64,000 nt of DNA, taken from NCBI GenBank assembly GCA_963678675.1, contig OY783192.1, positions 22,426,375-22,490,374 on the forward strand. The letters are read 5' to 3'. The DNA comes from Xiphydria camelus (lineage: Eukaryota > Arthropoda > Insecta > Hymenoptera > Xiphydriidae). Below the pieces are notes generated by a model, which saw nothing but the letters and a program-made list of their open reading frames with translations, searched no databases and was not told the origin of the DNA. This document shows positions 33,436-44,469 of the stretch, piece by piece. The translations under genes were made by a program, and so were the position numbers. How positions within the stretch are numbered: position 1 is the first letter of the stretch; the number at the start of each line of letters is the position of its first letter.

Positions 33436-34659
33436 AGTTCAGGACATTTAGTAATCGTCTTCTAAAAATCGAGCTCACCGAATTTTTTTTTAAACTGCTT
33501 ATTATGATGTATCAATATATGCCTGAAAGTTACGCCACCGACGCACTGGAGCTTCGTGACATATAAGAGGTCAAAGTTCGCGAATTTTGTTATCTGGCTT
33601 CCTATCGCTCCAACGTAAAAAATACCTATTACAAAAGTTGAAGATCTCAATTTTTAATGGCTAAAAAAATATTTGACGTAAATACGCCTAACCATTCTCG
33701 AGATATGTAGCTGAATATGTGTAAAAATGCAAAAATAGCCAAATTCGGGTATGCAACGTGTATCGCCGCATTCTTGTCTCTTCCTACTGCTCAAATGGAA
33801 ATTACACCTATATAATTATGCTTTCATGAATAAACGCCCTTTCTAAAAAGCCCAGTCTGGTTTTCGTATGCCTACCTGTTCTCGAGATATGAGATACGAA
33901 AGATAAGTTTTGGTCAAAAAATACTACATCTGTTTGAACGCTATTATTTCGCTCTCTATGGCTCACACAAAAATGAAACACGTTACTGCTGTTAGGTCAT
34001 GAAATTATCTAACTAAAAAGTCCCATACACTTTCCATACACACCTTACCGGTTTCGAGATATTATGCTGTGAAGTTGCAACATTTTTCAGATCGCATGAA
34101 TGTAGGATCATAATCATACGGAAATAGTACCTATTCCGAACTGTGGCTATTTTCCTGGAACGGTCTCACCGGCCGTGACTCTGGTCCCTATTTTCCGGAA
34201 CGGTCTCGCCGACCGTTTATTACTCAGGTACCTCATTGTTTCCAATACACGTTGCATACCCGAATTTGGCTATTTTTGCATTTTTACACATATTTAGCTA
34301 AATATCTCGAGAACGGTTAGGCGTATTTACGTCAAATATTTTTGATGTGTAAACATCTATTACGGCGGTATGAGGGTAAACCTCGGGAAACGGGACGGAA
34401 ATGTGAAACCGGATGTGATTAGTGCGCAGTGATTCGTGCGCAGCTACTTCAGCGCTTGCGGCCTAAGGTGGCATTACATTTTCATGTCGATGATGTCGAT
34501 ATAGTAAATCGCTATACAACCTACTAGTAGCGCAGCTAGCATCGGTGACGCACACAAGCCTAGTCACTTTCTTCTAGCTTCCCCACGCGCTCCGTAAACA
34601 GCTAACACTTGTACCTCTGTCTAAATAATCTATATATACCATAATACCGTATACCGCAC

Positions 34660-34791
34660 GTCCCGTAAGAAACGCAACGAGCGACATTTTTCTTCTGCAG
34701 TATTTGCCGACGGTGTTTGAGTCTTTTAAATATGCACCGTTGGCAAATAATGCCGAAGGTAAATGTCGCTTGTTGCGTTTCTTACGGGATA
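34660..34791. repeat. 132 bp palindrome
   Basis: CGTCCCGTAAGAAACGCAAC at 34660 is answered by the complementary GTTGCGTTTCTTACGGGA ending at 34791, with further pairing of GCGACATTT and TTTGCC-ACGGTG segments inside. Confidence 0.7.
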
Positions 34792-34799
34792 CCGTATGT

Positions 34800-35165
34800 C
34801 CCACTCTGTACCGTACGTCCCACTCTGTACATATTGGCCAGTTTGAAATTACCATCGGGCAGGCTTGGTCGGTACTCGAGTCATTTAATACCGGTAGAAG
34901 TCGATTCGGGAGTTAGAGTAGGTGTCAATCCAGGCGATCGAAGCATCTAATCTCGAAATTGTGAATTTGTGAATAACGGTGAGTAATTTCCATTATTCAC
35001 AAATTCATAATTTCGAGGTTAGACGCTTCGAACTCTCGAATTAACACCAACTCTTACTACCGACTCGACTTCTACCTGTATTAAATGACTCGAGTATCGA
35101 ACAAGCCTGCCCGAAAGTAATTTCAAACTGGGCAACACAGAGTGAGACATACGTTATACCGCATA
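34800..35165. repeat. 365 bp palindrome, CTCCCGAATTGACAG family
   Basis: The arms extend from about 34805 (CGTACGTCCCACTCTGT) to about 35160 and pair through CAGTTTGAAATTAC, GGGCAGGCTTG, ACTCGAGTCATTTAATAC and AATTTGTGAATAA around a centre near 34987. Confidence 0.7.
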
Positions 35166-35202
35166 CGGTATGTCCCGTCCAGAACCACACAGTTACAGGG
35201 AC

Positions 35203-35500
35203 CTTGAAGTTTACCTTCGGCCGGGCTTGGTCGGTATTCGAGCAATTTTTACCGGTAGAGGTAGAGTCGGTAGTTAGAGTTGGTATCAATTCGGGAAATC
35301 GAAGCGTCTAACCTTGAAATCGTGGATTTGTGAATTATGGTGAGTAATTTCCATTATTCACAAATTCATGATTTCGAGGTTAGACGCTTCGAGATCTCCC
35401 GAATTGACACCAACTCTAACTACCGACTCGACTTCTACTGGTAAAAATTACTCGAATTCGCCCCGGCCACCAAGCCCGGCCGAAGGTAAATTTCAAGGTG
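35203..35500. repeat. 298 bp near-perfect palindrome, same family, adjacent tandem copy
   Basis: ACCTTGAAGTTTACCTTCGG at 35203 pairs with its complement ending near 35500; further matches are GCCGGGCTTGG, ACCGGTAGA, TCGGTAGTTAGAGTTGGT and TTTGTGAAT around a centre near 35347. Fewer mismatches than the neighbouring copy suggest a younger or gene-converted copy. Confidence 0.75.
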
Positions 35501-36077
35501 ATATGGACATCGATCATACGGACATCAACATACGGATATCGGTTATCGAAATAACCGATCTGAACTTGCTGACGACGCCAACGCGGATGACTACGCATGC
35601 GCATTCACGCTTCTCCGGTGATTCTATTGGACGAGGAGACCCACGGGGGTGCTCATGCAAAACTCGCAATTTTGCTATGGTCTGATTGATCGCGGACATA
35701 CGGTACATGTAAATTTGTGCAGTGTCGCATATGCAACTAGATTAGATCCTAAGGCCGTACAACCTTCAAGGGTTACTAGATTTTATAGCGGTAAAATTCA
35801 AATATTCTATACTAATTTAGGATTGCTATTCTATCGAGAAATAATGAGCGGATAAATGGAATTCGACACAACGGTTCGCACCGTTTAATAGTATCACAGT
35901 CATAAATACCTCGCCAATCCTTAGCTAATCCTAAGTTCTCCGAAACGGCATATTCCGGGAATGTAAGCTGCGAACACCACGGTGTATACCTTTCCTGGAA
36001 ATAAATTATCGGATGGATCGTCGCGAGCCATCTAATGCAGTACCCGGCTTATGCAGGTACGAGAGAAAAAAAACAAA

Positions 36078-36578
36078 ACGAGTCTGCTAGTACTCGAGAC
36101 ACTGATGTGTAAACATCTCGTGAGCGGTAACTATGGAACGGAAATGTGATTGGGATTTGTGAATATTCGTATCTGTAATCGAAGTAATTTCAAACAATTT
36201 TAAATCTTATAACTGCCATTATTCTGCCAGATATTTACACATCAATTAGTCAAATTGATGTGTAAACATCTGGCAGAACAATGTTGTATGGAAGTGGTGT
36301 TCGCCATGTACAGTAAGTGAGTCGGAGTAACTCCTCGTCGATCGACTCTACTCCGACTCACTTATTTATTTTAGCTATCATAAGCCGATTGTGTCAAGCG
36401 CGGCATTATTAAATGAAAATGAAAATGAAAAATATTTTTCTACAGTTATAAGATTTAAAATTGTTTGAAATTACTTCGATTACAGATACCAATATTCACA
36501 AATCCCAATCACATTTCCGTTCCATAGTTACCGCTCACGAGATGTTTACACATCAGTGTCTCGAGTACTAGCAGACTC
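36078..36578. repeat. 500 bp inverted repeat with inner hairpins
   Basis: Outer arms (GTCTGCTAGTACTCGAGACA at 36083 and its complement near 36578) pair through GATGTGTAAACATCTCGTGA, CGGAAATGTGATTGGGATTT and ATTTTAAATCTTATAACTG. Inside are two further hairpins: GATGTTTACACATCAATT mirrored around 36245, and AGTGAGTCGGAGTA mirrored around 36340. Confidence 0.7.
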
Positions 36579-36891
36579 GTTTTTTTTAGGTATTAAAAAT
36601 TGAGATCTTCAACTTTTGTAATAGGCATTTTTCACGTTGGAGCGATAGGAAGCGAGATAACAAAATCCGCGACCTTTGACCTCTTATATGTCACGAAGCT
36701 CCAGTGCGTTGGTGGCGTAACTTTCAGGCATATATTGATACATCATAATAAGCAGTTAAAAAAAAATTTCGGTGAGCTCGATTTTTGGAAGATTGCATGA
36801 TTTTCAAGCTAATTGTCCTGGACTAGTAACACTCGGGAGCACTGATTAGACGCTAGCACAGCATACGCTAGTCTAAACGCTGTGTAGATTA

Positions 36892-37713
36892 GGGTAAAGT
36901 CGGGAGAGATGGTGCACCTTTTTTTAAAGTGGTATAAAAACTATATTTGTTGGATAAGCAATACTTAATTGATAATGTGGATAGAGCGAACAATAAAATA
37001 TAGGAATTTGTAAAGGAACGATCAAAAATGTTATCGAGTTTTGTAAAAAATTTGCCAAAAGAAAATATACCGAAAACCCCAACTCACCCGCCCTAGTATG
37101 GGTGAGATGGCGCAGTCGAAAAAATTTGTCGGGGTGAGTGGTTCTCCAAGAATAGGCTTCAAAATTAAAAGTGCAATTACTTTTAATGTCAAGTAAGAAA
37201 AATCAAAATACAAAATCATCTTAAATAATTATATTTAAAGAAAAATACCAAAGTATTGATTATTCCAACCACATAAACTTAAAACATCTTTAAGAAATAA
37301 TAAATCTTAATAATAACACGTAAAAGTTATTTCGCTTTTCTGCCACTTTTCTGAAGTCTTGTACATGAAGCACGGAACGAAATTTGAGGTTAGAAATAAT
37401 ATTTTAAAGTTTACCAAGTGAAATGACAAAACCAAATACATTCAAATCAGAATAAAAACTTATTGGATGCCTAATTATTATTACACAAAAAAATAATCAG
37501 GGCCAATACAATATACAGTTATATTTATTATATATAGTTACAGTTTTATTTATTTTACCTTTTGATGAGAAAAACAGCCGTTCGGTAACACACACTTACT
37601 GCACATGTGCACTAATCATCTAATTCGCCAAGTGAATCAATCTTGCCACACAGACAAAGAAATTATTTGACTGAACCATCTCACCGGCTGCGCCATCTCT
37701 CCCTACTTTACCC
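36892..37713. mobile_element. 822 bp MITE with TA target duplication
   Basis: TA at 36890-36891 and 37714-37715 flank inverted ends GGGTAAAGTCGGGAGAGATG and, on the other side, the complement of GGGTAAAGTAGGGAGAGATG. The ends continue to GGYGCA. There is no transposase; the interior is AT-rich with a GGGTGAGATGGCGCAG word resembling the ends. A TA target fits Tc1/mariner-type mobilisation. Confidence 0.8.
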
Positions 37714-38293
37714 TAGATATATACATACAGGTCTAAAATCTGAGCGGTAAATACACGAAATCGATAGGTAACACTTTCACAAACCATGTTTCAACGATTT
37801 GCATACATACTTATCGCATCAACTTTGAACAGCTGTATCCCAGGTGCTATTAGGTCTACATAGACCAAATTTATCTCGTTTGGTGCAAATTTAGTCTACT
37901 TCAATAACGTATACGATAACTTTTTTCATAAAATAAGTACTCAGTGGTTAAAATTAACGAAAATTAAAACACTTTAAAATTTCCTTTTTTTGGAAATTTT
38001 GCAAAACTGAATGGTCGTATCTTAGAAACTATTCGGCCTACCACGACCAAATTCATCTCATTTTGTTGCAAATTTTATTTGCTTTAAAATTCTATGTAAT
38101 GATTTTGCCGTAACATTAGTCCTTGGTGGTCAAAATTGACAAAAACTGAAAAAAGTCCTAAAGTTTAGCGATTGTTCAAGTATTTAACAATGATCCGGAA
38201 GGCTCCCGAGGTCGAAAACTTGGATTTGTGACTACGACTTCATCAGCTACAACATATCAACAAATCAGAACTACCTCATTTCATGCAAGGTAA

Positions 38294-39120
38294 CACCCCT
38301 TTTTTAGTGCGATTTCCATGGACTATTATTTCATCGAGCTGAACGTCATTAACATTCTTCTCGGTATTGAAGAAAGCTGCATTGATATTAATATCATATA
38401 TTTGGTACAAGGGAGATTGTATCAATTACTGCAACCACGTTTTCATTGTTCGTTTATTCACGAAGCCACTTAAGTAACTGAATCTATGGATTTTTTTTCT
38501 GTTAATGTGAAAGTTGATCAATGGTTATCGTCAATATTCCTTGTTAACATTTTCACCATTGTATTTACTGATACAGGCACGTTAATTATTTATCCATAAA
38601 TTCCATACCGACCAGGAGCATAACGTAATCGTCTAATTTGCATAAATGGTATTCAGGGAGAAACAAGTCTCTCAGATACCAAATCTAATTTAGGCAAGTG
38701 ATTTGGTTTTGGAGGATATTTAAAATCGTTGTATACAGATAGCGCAGGAATTACGTTTTTACTGAGTGTTTCTGCAAGTATAACATACTTAGAAATATTT
38801 TCTTTATTATTTTTTGACAATACCTATAGTATATAAAATTTTGTGTTATTCAGGTGACGGTGGCTTTAAACCGTCTTCAAACCATAACCTCTCACAAACT
38901 GAGCAGACGTAACCAAACACATTATTTACAAATCTTTCTCGAAAATCGTTATGGGCACTTTTGTTTTTGTTATAGTCACTGTATGGCATAGTAGAATCAA
39001 TGGTTTCATCTGTTCATGTATTATGAATCGTATCTGGCTCAAGTGACAGTGATAGGTTAGAATCCAAAACCATAACGTAGCAAAACGTACCACTGGTTGA
39101 GGAACTACTTGGAGGAACAT
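38294..39120 (-). pseudogene. Helitron protein remnant, N-terminal DUF6570-type block
   Basis: On the minus strand, from about 39050 downwards, frames read FRERFVNNVFGYVCSVCERLWF, then KPNHLPKLDLVSERLVSP, then PFMQIRRLRYAPGRYGIYG, IINVPVSVNTMVKMLTRN and a GFVNKRTMKTWLQ-like segment. Several stops and frame changes separate them. The C-x-x-CERLWF motif followed by LVSERL-SP-IPFMQIRRLR and a VPVSV-TMV block is the N-terminal module found ahead of the Rep domain in many insect Helitron proteins. The remnant is old. It ends at the border of the 7.2 kb inverted-repeat element and resumes at 31074. Confidence 0.75.
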
Positions 39121-39592
39121 CGACGTGTACCTACAGACTGAACGTTATTCTGTATCGAAGCAACTTGTAATACGTTATGTACAGAAATGCTATTTTTTAT
39201 TGCTTTTTTCCTTTGTCTACACTCGTATCAATTGTGCATTACTCTTTGCAACCTCTTTTTCGTTTTATTTTCTTTTTGGTGTTGTCTCTCACGATACTCT
39301 TTATATTTTGGACGTTTGATTTACCCATCGTCATATATTGCAATAGACACAACACATAAAATAAAATGCACTATTATTTACTTTTTTAAAGAAGTGTGTA
39401 ATTTTATTTTGAACGAAAACAGCTGATATAAATAATATTTTGACACATGATTACTGTAAACAACGTACGGTTAGAGAAGCGACGCTGTTTTCTAAATTGG
39501 CGGCAAAGTGAGTGACGTCACACAACCATCACATAGTACGCATACGAGACACAGTAGCCATCTATAACCTCTGTACGTAAATTTTGCGTGCC
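39121..39592. other. Interval without a recognised gene
   Basis: T-rich with overlapping plus-strand frames (39125-39426) of low complexity and no family resemblance. Confidence 0.35.
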
Positions 39593-39595
39593 TTA

Positions 39596-40405
39596 GGCTG
39601 GCCGTCCACTGTGGTGCCGTATTCGTCCGAGTAATCAGTCGGCCGACTTAACGGACGATTTGGACGTCCGAGCTCTGTTCGTCTATTGCAGCCGGATTTC
39701 GTCCGAGACATCCGAGAGAAACAGGGCAACCTGTCTACTATTTTATGATCGTGTGACGAAGTTGTAATTTGATTTTAATCATACAAAAGAATAGTGATTT
39801 ATATTTCCTAGAAAATACATACCTCGCGAGGCGACTGTTAAAAGTTAATAAGGATACCAGTGGTTTAAAAAGAAAGTGCTGGATCAACTCCACACATATT
39901 AAGCAAAAGGAAAAATCTAGGAGAATTTCATCATTTACACGAGAAATTAAAGAGGAACAATGAAACATTTTTCGACTATTATAGAATGGATATGGGGACA
40001 TTTCTGTATATCTTAGAGGCAATTCACCCATCAATTACAAAATGGCCGAATTGATGATATCTTTTATCATGCATATCCCACAGTGGAGTTTTTGCATTTA
40101 CAATGCTTATTAGTTTCTCACTATCCATGATCTCGCCAAAAATAGTTATTTATTAATGAAAAGTGCACAAATAACTGCAATAACCTAGTGAACCTTCACG
40201 TATTTGCTTTTTTAACGTCCGACTAATCCCATTTCAGTGGGATCCAACCGTGAGCCGGCCGTGTTCGGTCGCATTCGGCCGACCAGGCTGTGTGCAGTAG
40301 ACGCGCGTGAACACCTTCGTTTGTCTTGGGATTAGTCGGCCGTAGTCTGCCATAGGTCGGCCGACTGATTATTCGGACGAATACGGCTCCAGTGGACGGC
40401 CAGCC
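39596..40405 (+). mobile_element. 810 bp deleted PIF/Harbinger element, TTA target duplication
   Basis: TTA at 39593-39595 and 40406-40408 flank inverted ends GGCTGGCCGTCCACTG; the arms also share CCGTATTCGTCCGA and ATCAGTCGGCCGAC. Exact TTA duplication is characteristic of PIF/Harbinger. A transposase fragment remains inside at 39876-40056. The rest of the gene is deleted, so it is non-autonomous. Confidence 0.88.
39876..40056 (+). pseudogene. Harbinger transposase N-terminal fragment
   Basis: The frame reads GEFHHLHEKLKRNN followed by FFDYYRMDMGTFLYILEAI and HPSITKWPN. It aligns with the GEFHHLYEQLRKYPEK, FRMTITTFDYILEQI, QPRLLKQW segments of the Harbinger-1 transposase. The preceding WINSTHIKQK piece is in another frame. 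The catalytic region is absent. Confidence 0.75.
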
Positions 40406-40495
40406 TTATACACCGATTATACCGCATCTGTTTCAAGCGTCCCCCCTACGACTGTCCCCTCCACGCATTTCCCAACGCCTCGGCCCTAGTAGATC

Positions 40496-41470
40496 GTCAG
40501 ATAGTGACAGATTCTGGTGCCTCATTTTCGCATACAAGCCTCGAAGAGGGTTGAAAAGTACTTCGATGTTGAGTAGAATAAAGTGAAATTTTAGAATGGC
40601 CCCTGGGGATAACATATGGAAAAATCGATTTTTCTTAACATAAATAAAAGGTGTTTTTTCCCATTTTCTCATGCAAGCCTTGTTCACTAAATGATTAATT
40701 AATAAAACCTGGCTTCGGAAAACCAAAGGCTTGAATGTTGCATAGGGATAAAGGGTTGAAATAATGGCGTAATCTTGTAAGAAAAAATCGAGATTTTGAC
40801 CGATTTTTCCACACAAGCCTATTGGAAGTATGGAAACGTACATCGTCACTAGCCCGAAAATAATAATGGCTTGAGTGGCGCGAATGGATAAGTACATTTT
40901 AGGGTCGTAAAATTTAACGGAAATTTTTGTCGATTTTTCAGTTATTTTTCCATGAACGAAATTAATTGCAATACAAACTTATGAATTTAAAAGTCCTTAA
41001 AAAAGTAATGGCTTGAGTGTAGGGCGTGGCCTTCAAATTTTTAAAACATAGCAAAGTTGCAGAAAATTGTATGCAAATTGCCGCCATTTTTCCACGCAAG
41101 CCGTTTGGCATATGCTTAGAAAAAGTGATTCTAATACTGTATAACAAAAGGCTTGAGTGTCGGACGTGGTCTTCATATTAATTATACATAATGTATTTAA
41201 GAAAGAGCTGACAGAAAAATTTTAGAAATTTCCACCATTTTCCCACACAAGCCGTTTGGCATATGCTTACAAAAAATGATTCTAAGACTATTGTAACAAA
41301 AGACTCGAGTGTCGGACATGGAGCATATTATTTATGTATAAAAGAGCTGACAAAAAATCTATAAATTTCGATTCTAAAACGATACAACAAAAGGCTTGAG
41401 TATCGGACATGGAGCATGTTATATATCTAAGGAAGAGCTGACAAAAAATCTAGAAATGTTTATGCAGGGT
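40496..41470. repeat. Satellite-like array, about 7 units of ~140 bp (left copy)
   Basis: Units start near 40526, 40672, 40811, 40952, 41093 and 41243, with a partial one after. Each begins CAAGCC preceded by ATGC, ACAC or ACGC, continues about 55 bases to GGCTTGAGTG (an inverted partner of CAAGCC), and ends in a TTTTTCC-type run before the next unit. The spacing of 139-150 bases is near nucleosome repeat length. The whole block is present in inverted orientation at 51310-52058. The 154-codon frame on the minus strand is an effect of the repeat. Confidence 0.7.
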
Positions 41471-42249
41471 TATTATTATTATTATTACATATATATTTAT
41501 TTCCGGCCTTACGCCATTATAATAGTCAGAAACTCTGTCCTCGCGCCTCGCGTCCTGTTATGGGAAAGAAATTCTTGAAAAAGTTGCGTGTGAAAAATGC
41601 AATTAAATACCTAATAATAATTATATGGTACATGTAACCCTATTATTTAATGGTAAATAAACATCTCTTTTATTTGTATTAAAAATCTATGTACACATTC
41701 CTTATAGTTTTCGTTTATTAGTTTGTTTCTTTAATTTTCATTTACTTACAACAGACATACACGTGAGGAAAAAATTGACATATTTTTTGAATTTTTTTTG
41801 CGCGACAATTTAGACATTTTTATTTCGGATTTCGGTTTATCCTTGAAATAGAGAAACATTTTTTAACACATTAAAATATCATCTTAAACACGTGTCACAG
41901 ATTCACGTGTCCCGCTTTTTCATTTGCAAGATCTAGCAACCCTGCTGCCACCGTGAGCAACTGAGCCCATATTTAACGCGCTTTCATAACGCATGTGGAT
42001 AGCCTCTTGTGAAGATGTAATAAAGCAGTGCATGTATTTACTGAGTTATTTGTCTTCAAATGAAACAATTGGTAAGTACTGTGATATACATTTATTCAGG
42101 TTGTTCTGACAAACGTGTGCTGCTGACCGACTAAATAGAGCAAGCCAGTCTAGCGATAGCGACAGGCGCCGGGTTCCTCGAGTCGCAAGCGAAGAGCTCC
42201 TCGACCGCGTGCTCAAATTTCAGAGGCCGACGCCGATCCGCAGTGCATT
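41471..42249. other. Interval without a recognised gene
   Basis: AT-rich to about 41930, then more balanced sequence (AGCAACCCTGCTGCCACCGT) up to 42250. A GGTAAGTACTG donor-like word near 42071 is not connected to a recognisable exon. Confidence 0.35.
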
Positions 42250-42640
42250 ACTTAAAGCTGGTCCCAGACAATGCGTGCATTCGGCGAATGCGCGAACATT
42301 CGGAGATCGTACTACGCCTTCGCCTACCCTCCCACACGCTACAGTATATGGAAAATGTTCGTGCTTTCGGCAAATTCACGAACGTTCGGGTTCGATACCG
42401 CTCTCCAATTTCAGGGGCCTCACGGCGTCTCGTATTACGTACCGTCTCGTATTACGTACACAAAGGAACATCGTATTTTTCGTCTAGAAAAATATACGGA
42501 TATAATTCACATTCCTCTAGGAAAAAAAAGCATATAACCGCAATTCACGGAAACCCCTGATTACGAGAGATGTAGATTCTTTCAGTATATATTATAATAT
42601 AAAATGATCCATATGTCGGACTATCGCGCTCACTAACCTG

Positions 42641-42760
42641 GTGCACCTAGACACGAAAAACTGCAGGGAAAATCTGTCATTTCCCGTGATCGTCGATCTG
42701 GTGCACCTGGTCACGATAAACTGTAGGAAGAACTTCGTAATTACCTTGATCGTCTACCCA
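42641..42760. repeat. Tandem duplication of 60 bp
   Basis: CTGGTGCACCTAGACACGA at 42639 and CTGGTGCACCTGGTCACGAT at 42699 open two copies that share AAACTG-AGG, AAT-A-C-TGATCGTC. This block is absent from the matching part of Harbinger-2. Confidence 0.6.
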
Positions 42761-43226
42761 GTGAAACAACCAAGTAGGAATGACGGAATGATGAATGAAA
42801 ATTTATTCGTTATTCAAAATTATTTGAATGATAAATGAAAATTTAATCTTAACTATTAGTCATTCAATTATTAATTTTTCTTATGACGCCCATCCCTGAC
42901 TCCAATGATATTCTATTTTGTTTACAAATGTACAAAAAACTAAGTTATAAAATATTTATAGAAATACTATTTATAATCAACATTACCGCAATCAGATGAC
43001 CGGACTGTTGAGAAATGAATAGTTTGATCTTTTAGATTTTTAGAAATATTAGTGGAGTATCTAAATTTTATGCACAACTCCAATAATTCGAAGCATCATT
43101 TAAAAATTTTAAAATATAGTCTTAAAAATCTTTGTCGATTTATTGCCATAATTTCTTCGGAGTGGAGAAATTGGAAAAATTATAAAATATTTATCTCTGA
43201 GTTCATAGTTTCTCCTGGAGGGATAC

Positions 43227-43796
43227 TCACGTGGGTTTTTGAAACATTAAAGCTCACCTGGGGTGTACCCTACACCCCAGTTAAAGATTAACGTTTTCTT
43301 AGTGAAAAATTAAAATTTTTTAATACTTTTTTTTTATTTTAAAGCTTGAGATATTGCCTAATGATCTCAACATTAAAAAAAATAAATTTCGCATTTTTCT
43401 AATTGAAAACAAAACTCGAAGTCTCGGTACATGAGGTCTCGGTTTTCAGACGCTTAGGTCTCCCTGCCGATTTTTATAAAAAAAATAGTATAAATAATAG
43501 ACTGAGGATAGTTGTTGTACTCTCGTTTTATTAACAAAGGACCAATTAACAAATTGGAACAAGTTTTATAGAAAAATATTAAATATTGAATTAATACAGA
43601 CTGTTAAAAAAAATCACTATTTAACTCTTTGCAGCGTTCTGTCGAAGAGATAAATCGGTTTTGTCCTGCGCTTTTGGTGCCAAATTCTTTAATGAAATGT
43701 TCCCGAAAGGTACTAAAAGTGCAAACCTTGAAAAAAAAACTCTAGGCGTGGCATGCAAAACAAGGAGGCTGGGGTGTAGCCTACACCCCACGTGAG
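43227..43796. mobile_element. ~570 bp MITE inside the deleted Harbinger copy
   Basis: The ends CTCACGTGGG and CCCACGTGAG are inverted. Close to both ends lies a compact palindrome (GGGGTGTACCCTACACCCC at 43259, GGGGTGTAGCCTACACCCC at 43771). Comparison with the uninterrupted copy at 49745-49845 shows that this segment replaces about 100 bases of the MADF exon, so the insertion was accompanied by loss, or an earlier deletion existed. Confidence 0.6.
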
Positions 43797-43982
43797 CAAC
43801 GAAGGGTTGACCTTACTTAAAAGCTGACGGAATATCGCCATTAGTGAGTCTTTCTTCTTTTTTAAATATGCGGCAGTTACGTTGCTGCTAGAAAATGATG
43901 ATTCCAACTCCTTCCAGGCATCAGCCACTTTGTTTCTGTTTTTGTGGTCAACATGTTTGGGATCCCATATCGGTGTAGGCAT
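43797..43982 (-). pseudogene. MADF-domain fragment (Harbinger partner protein)
   Basis: The minus-strand frame reads IWDPKHVDHKNRNKVADAWK, ESSFSSSNVTAAYLKKKKDS and LMAIFRQLLSKV. It is almost identical to residues ~20-75 of the MADF protein at 49724-50068. It is then cut off by the MITE, and its C-terminal tail is read from MITE sequence. The initiator region is also replaced. Confidence 0.8.
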
Positions 43983-44212
43983 TCGGGGTGCGTACGGAAG
44001 GGCACGGGTTCATAAGTTTTTCTACACCCATTTCAACGCACGAAAGTGTTGGGTTACTTCGTCGTCCTTTACTACGCGTCGTTTTACCGACAAGACCGTG
44101 GATAGCGACCGAATACCGAATGTTTGGCGCAGTAGAGCTCCCACACACTACGCGAAGAATCACGAATGGCAAATATTCGCCGACTGCACGCATTGTCTGG
44201 GACCGACTTCAG

Positions 44213-44469
44213 ACTTCCTGTGTCACTAACCAAACCCCGAAATAAAATCTTCATTTTGCGAGTTTTGGCTAGCTTTTCGAGATTTCGTCCCATTGTGCGG
44301 CGCCTCGATTCCGCTCTCCAATTTCAGGGGCCTCGCGACGGGGTACCGGTCACGACGGCAAGGCGGTGTGCCTCGGTAAGCGCAAGACGCCTGGACCCCT
44401 TCTCGGGTTGCAAATAAATCAACTATGCGTAACTGGGCACACCATGTGGAAGCAGAGGCGAAAAAGCCC
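44213..44469. other. Junction between two Harbinger-2 family copies
   Basis: Moderately GC-rich sequence with no gene. It separates the end of the deleted copy (44212) from the repeated TACTACGCGTCGTTTTACCG block that opens the next copy. Confidence 0.35.

Larger units (their letters stand above)
33436..36835. repeat. Foldback element split by a later 2.2 kb insertion
   Basis: The left arm 33436-33765 is matched, inverted, by two pieces: 34245-34350 (GCATACCCGAATTTGGCTAT, TAGGCGTATTTACGTCAAAT) and 36587-36835 (ATTGAGATCTTCAACTTTTG, AGCTCCAGTGCGT-GGTGGCG, GGTGAGCTCGATTTTT). The mirrored arms create twin 62-66 codon frames that are not genes. The gap 34351-36586 is therefore a later insertion beginning GATGTGTAAACATCT. 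Its right side carries the inverted counterpart AGATGTTTACACATC near 36540-36555. Confidence 0.65.
31078..38290. mobile_element. 7.2 kb element with ~490 bp terminal inverted repeats, inserted in a Helitron gene
   Basis: The outer arms 31078-31565 and 37815-38290 are inverted copies. They begin CCTTGCATGAA and share GAGGTAGTTCTGATTT, TGATCCGGA, ACTTTTTTCAGTTTTTGTCA, the TGTTACGGCAAAATCATTA segment and GATACAGCTGT. Flanks read TTA on the left and TAA on the right. The insertion separates two blocks of a Helitron protein gene, which shows that it is a mobile unit and not a tandem artefact. It contains a broken gene (31755-32749), a foldback element, three compact palindromes and a TA-flanked MITE. 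The superfamily is not recognised. Confidence 0.7.
42250..44212 (-). mobile_element. Internally deleted Harbinger-2 family copy
   Basis: The left end GGTCCCAGACAATGCGTGCA is matched by the inverted TGCACGCATTGTCTGGGACC-type end near 44212, also found at the right end of Harbinger-2 (51165). The interior from 42786 to 43225 matches 49205-49745, and 43800-43985 matches 49840-50010. The transposase is deleted and a MITE interrupts the MADF exon. Confidence 0.7.

Noticed and set aside
33462..36800. Twin ~62-66 codon frames at 33462-33650 (minus) and 36600-36800 (plus) encoding nearly the same peptide
   Set aside because: They are the two arms of an inverted repeat. The shared peptide is a by-product of the palindrome.
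40496..41470. CRISPR-like appearance of regularly spaced CAAGCC/GGCTTG motifs
   Set aside because: The units are ~140 bp with whole-unit similarity, not short identical repeats with unique spacers, and the DNA is eukaryotic. It is a satellite-type array.
42389..42400. GGTTCGATACCGC as a possible tRNA B box, also near 44695
   Set aside because: No A box or cloverleaf around it; the word belongs to the Harbinger-2 subterminal repeat.
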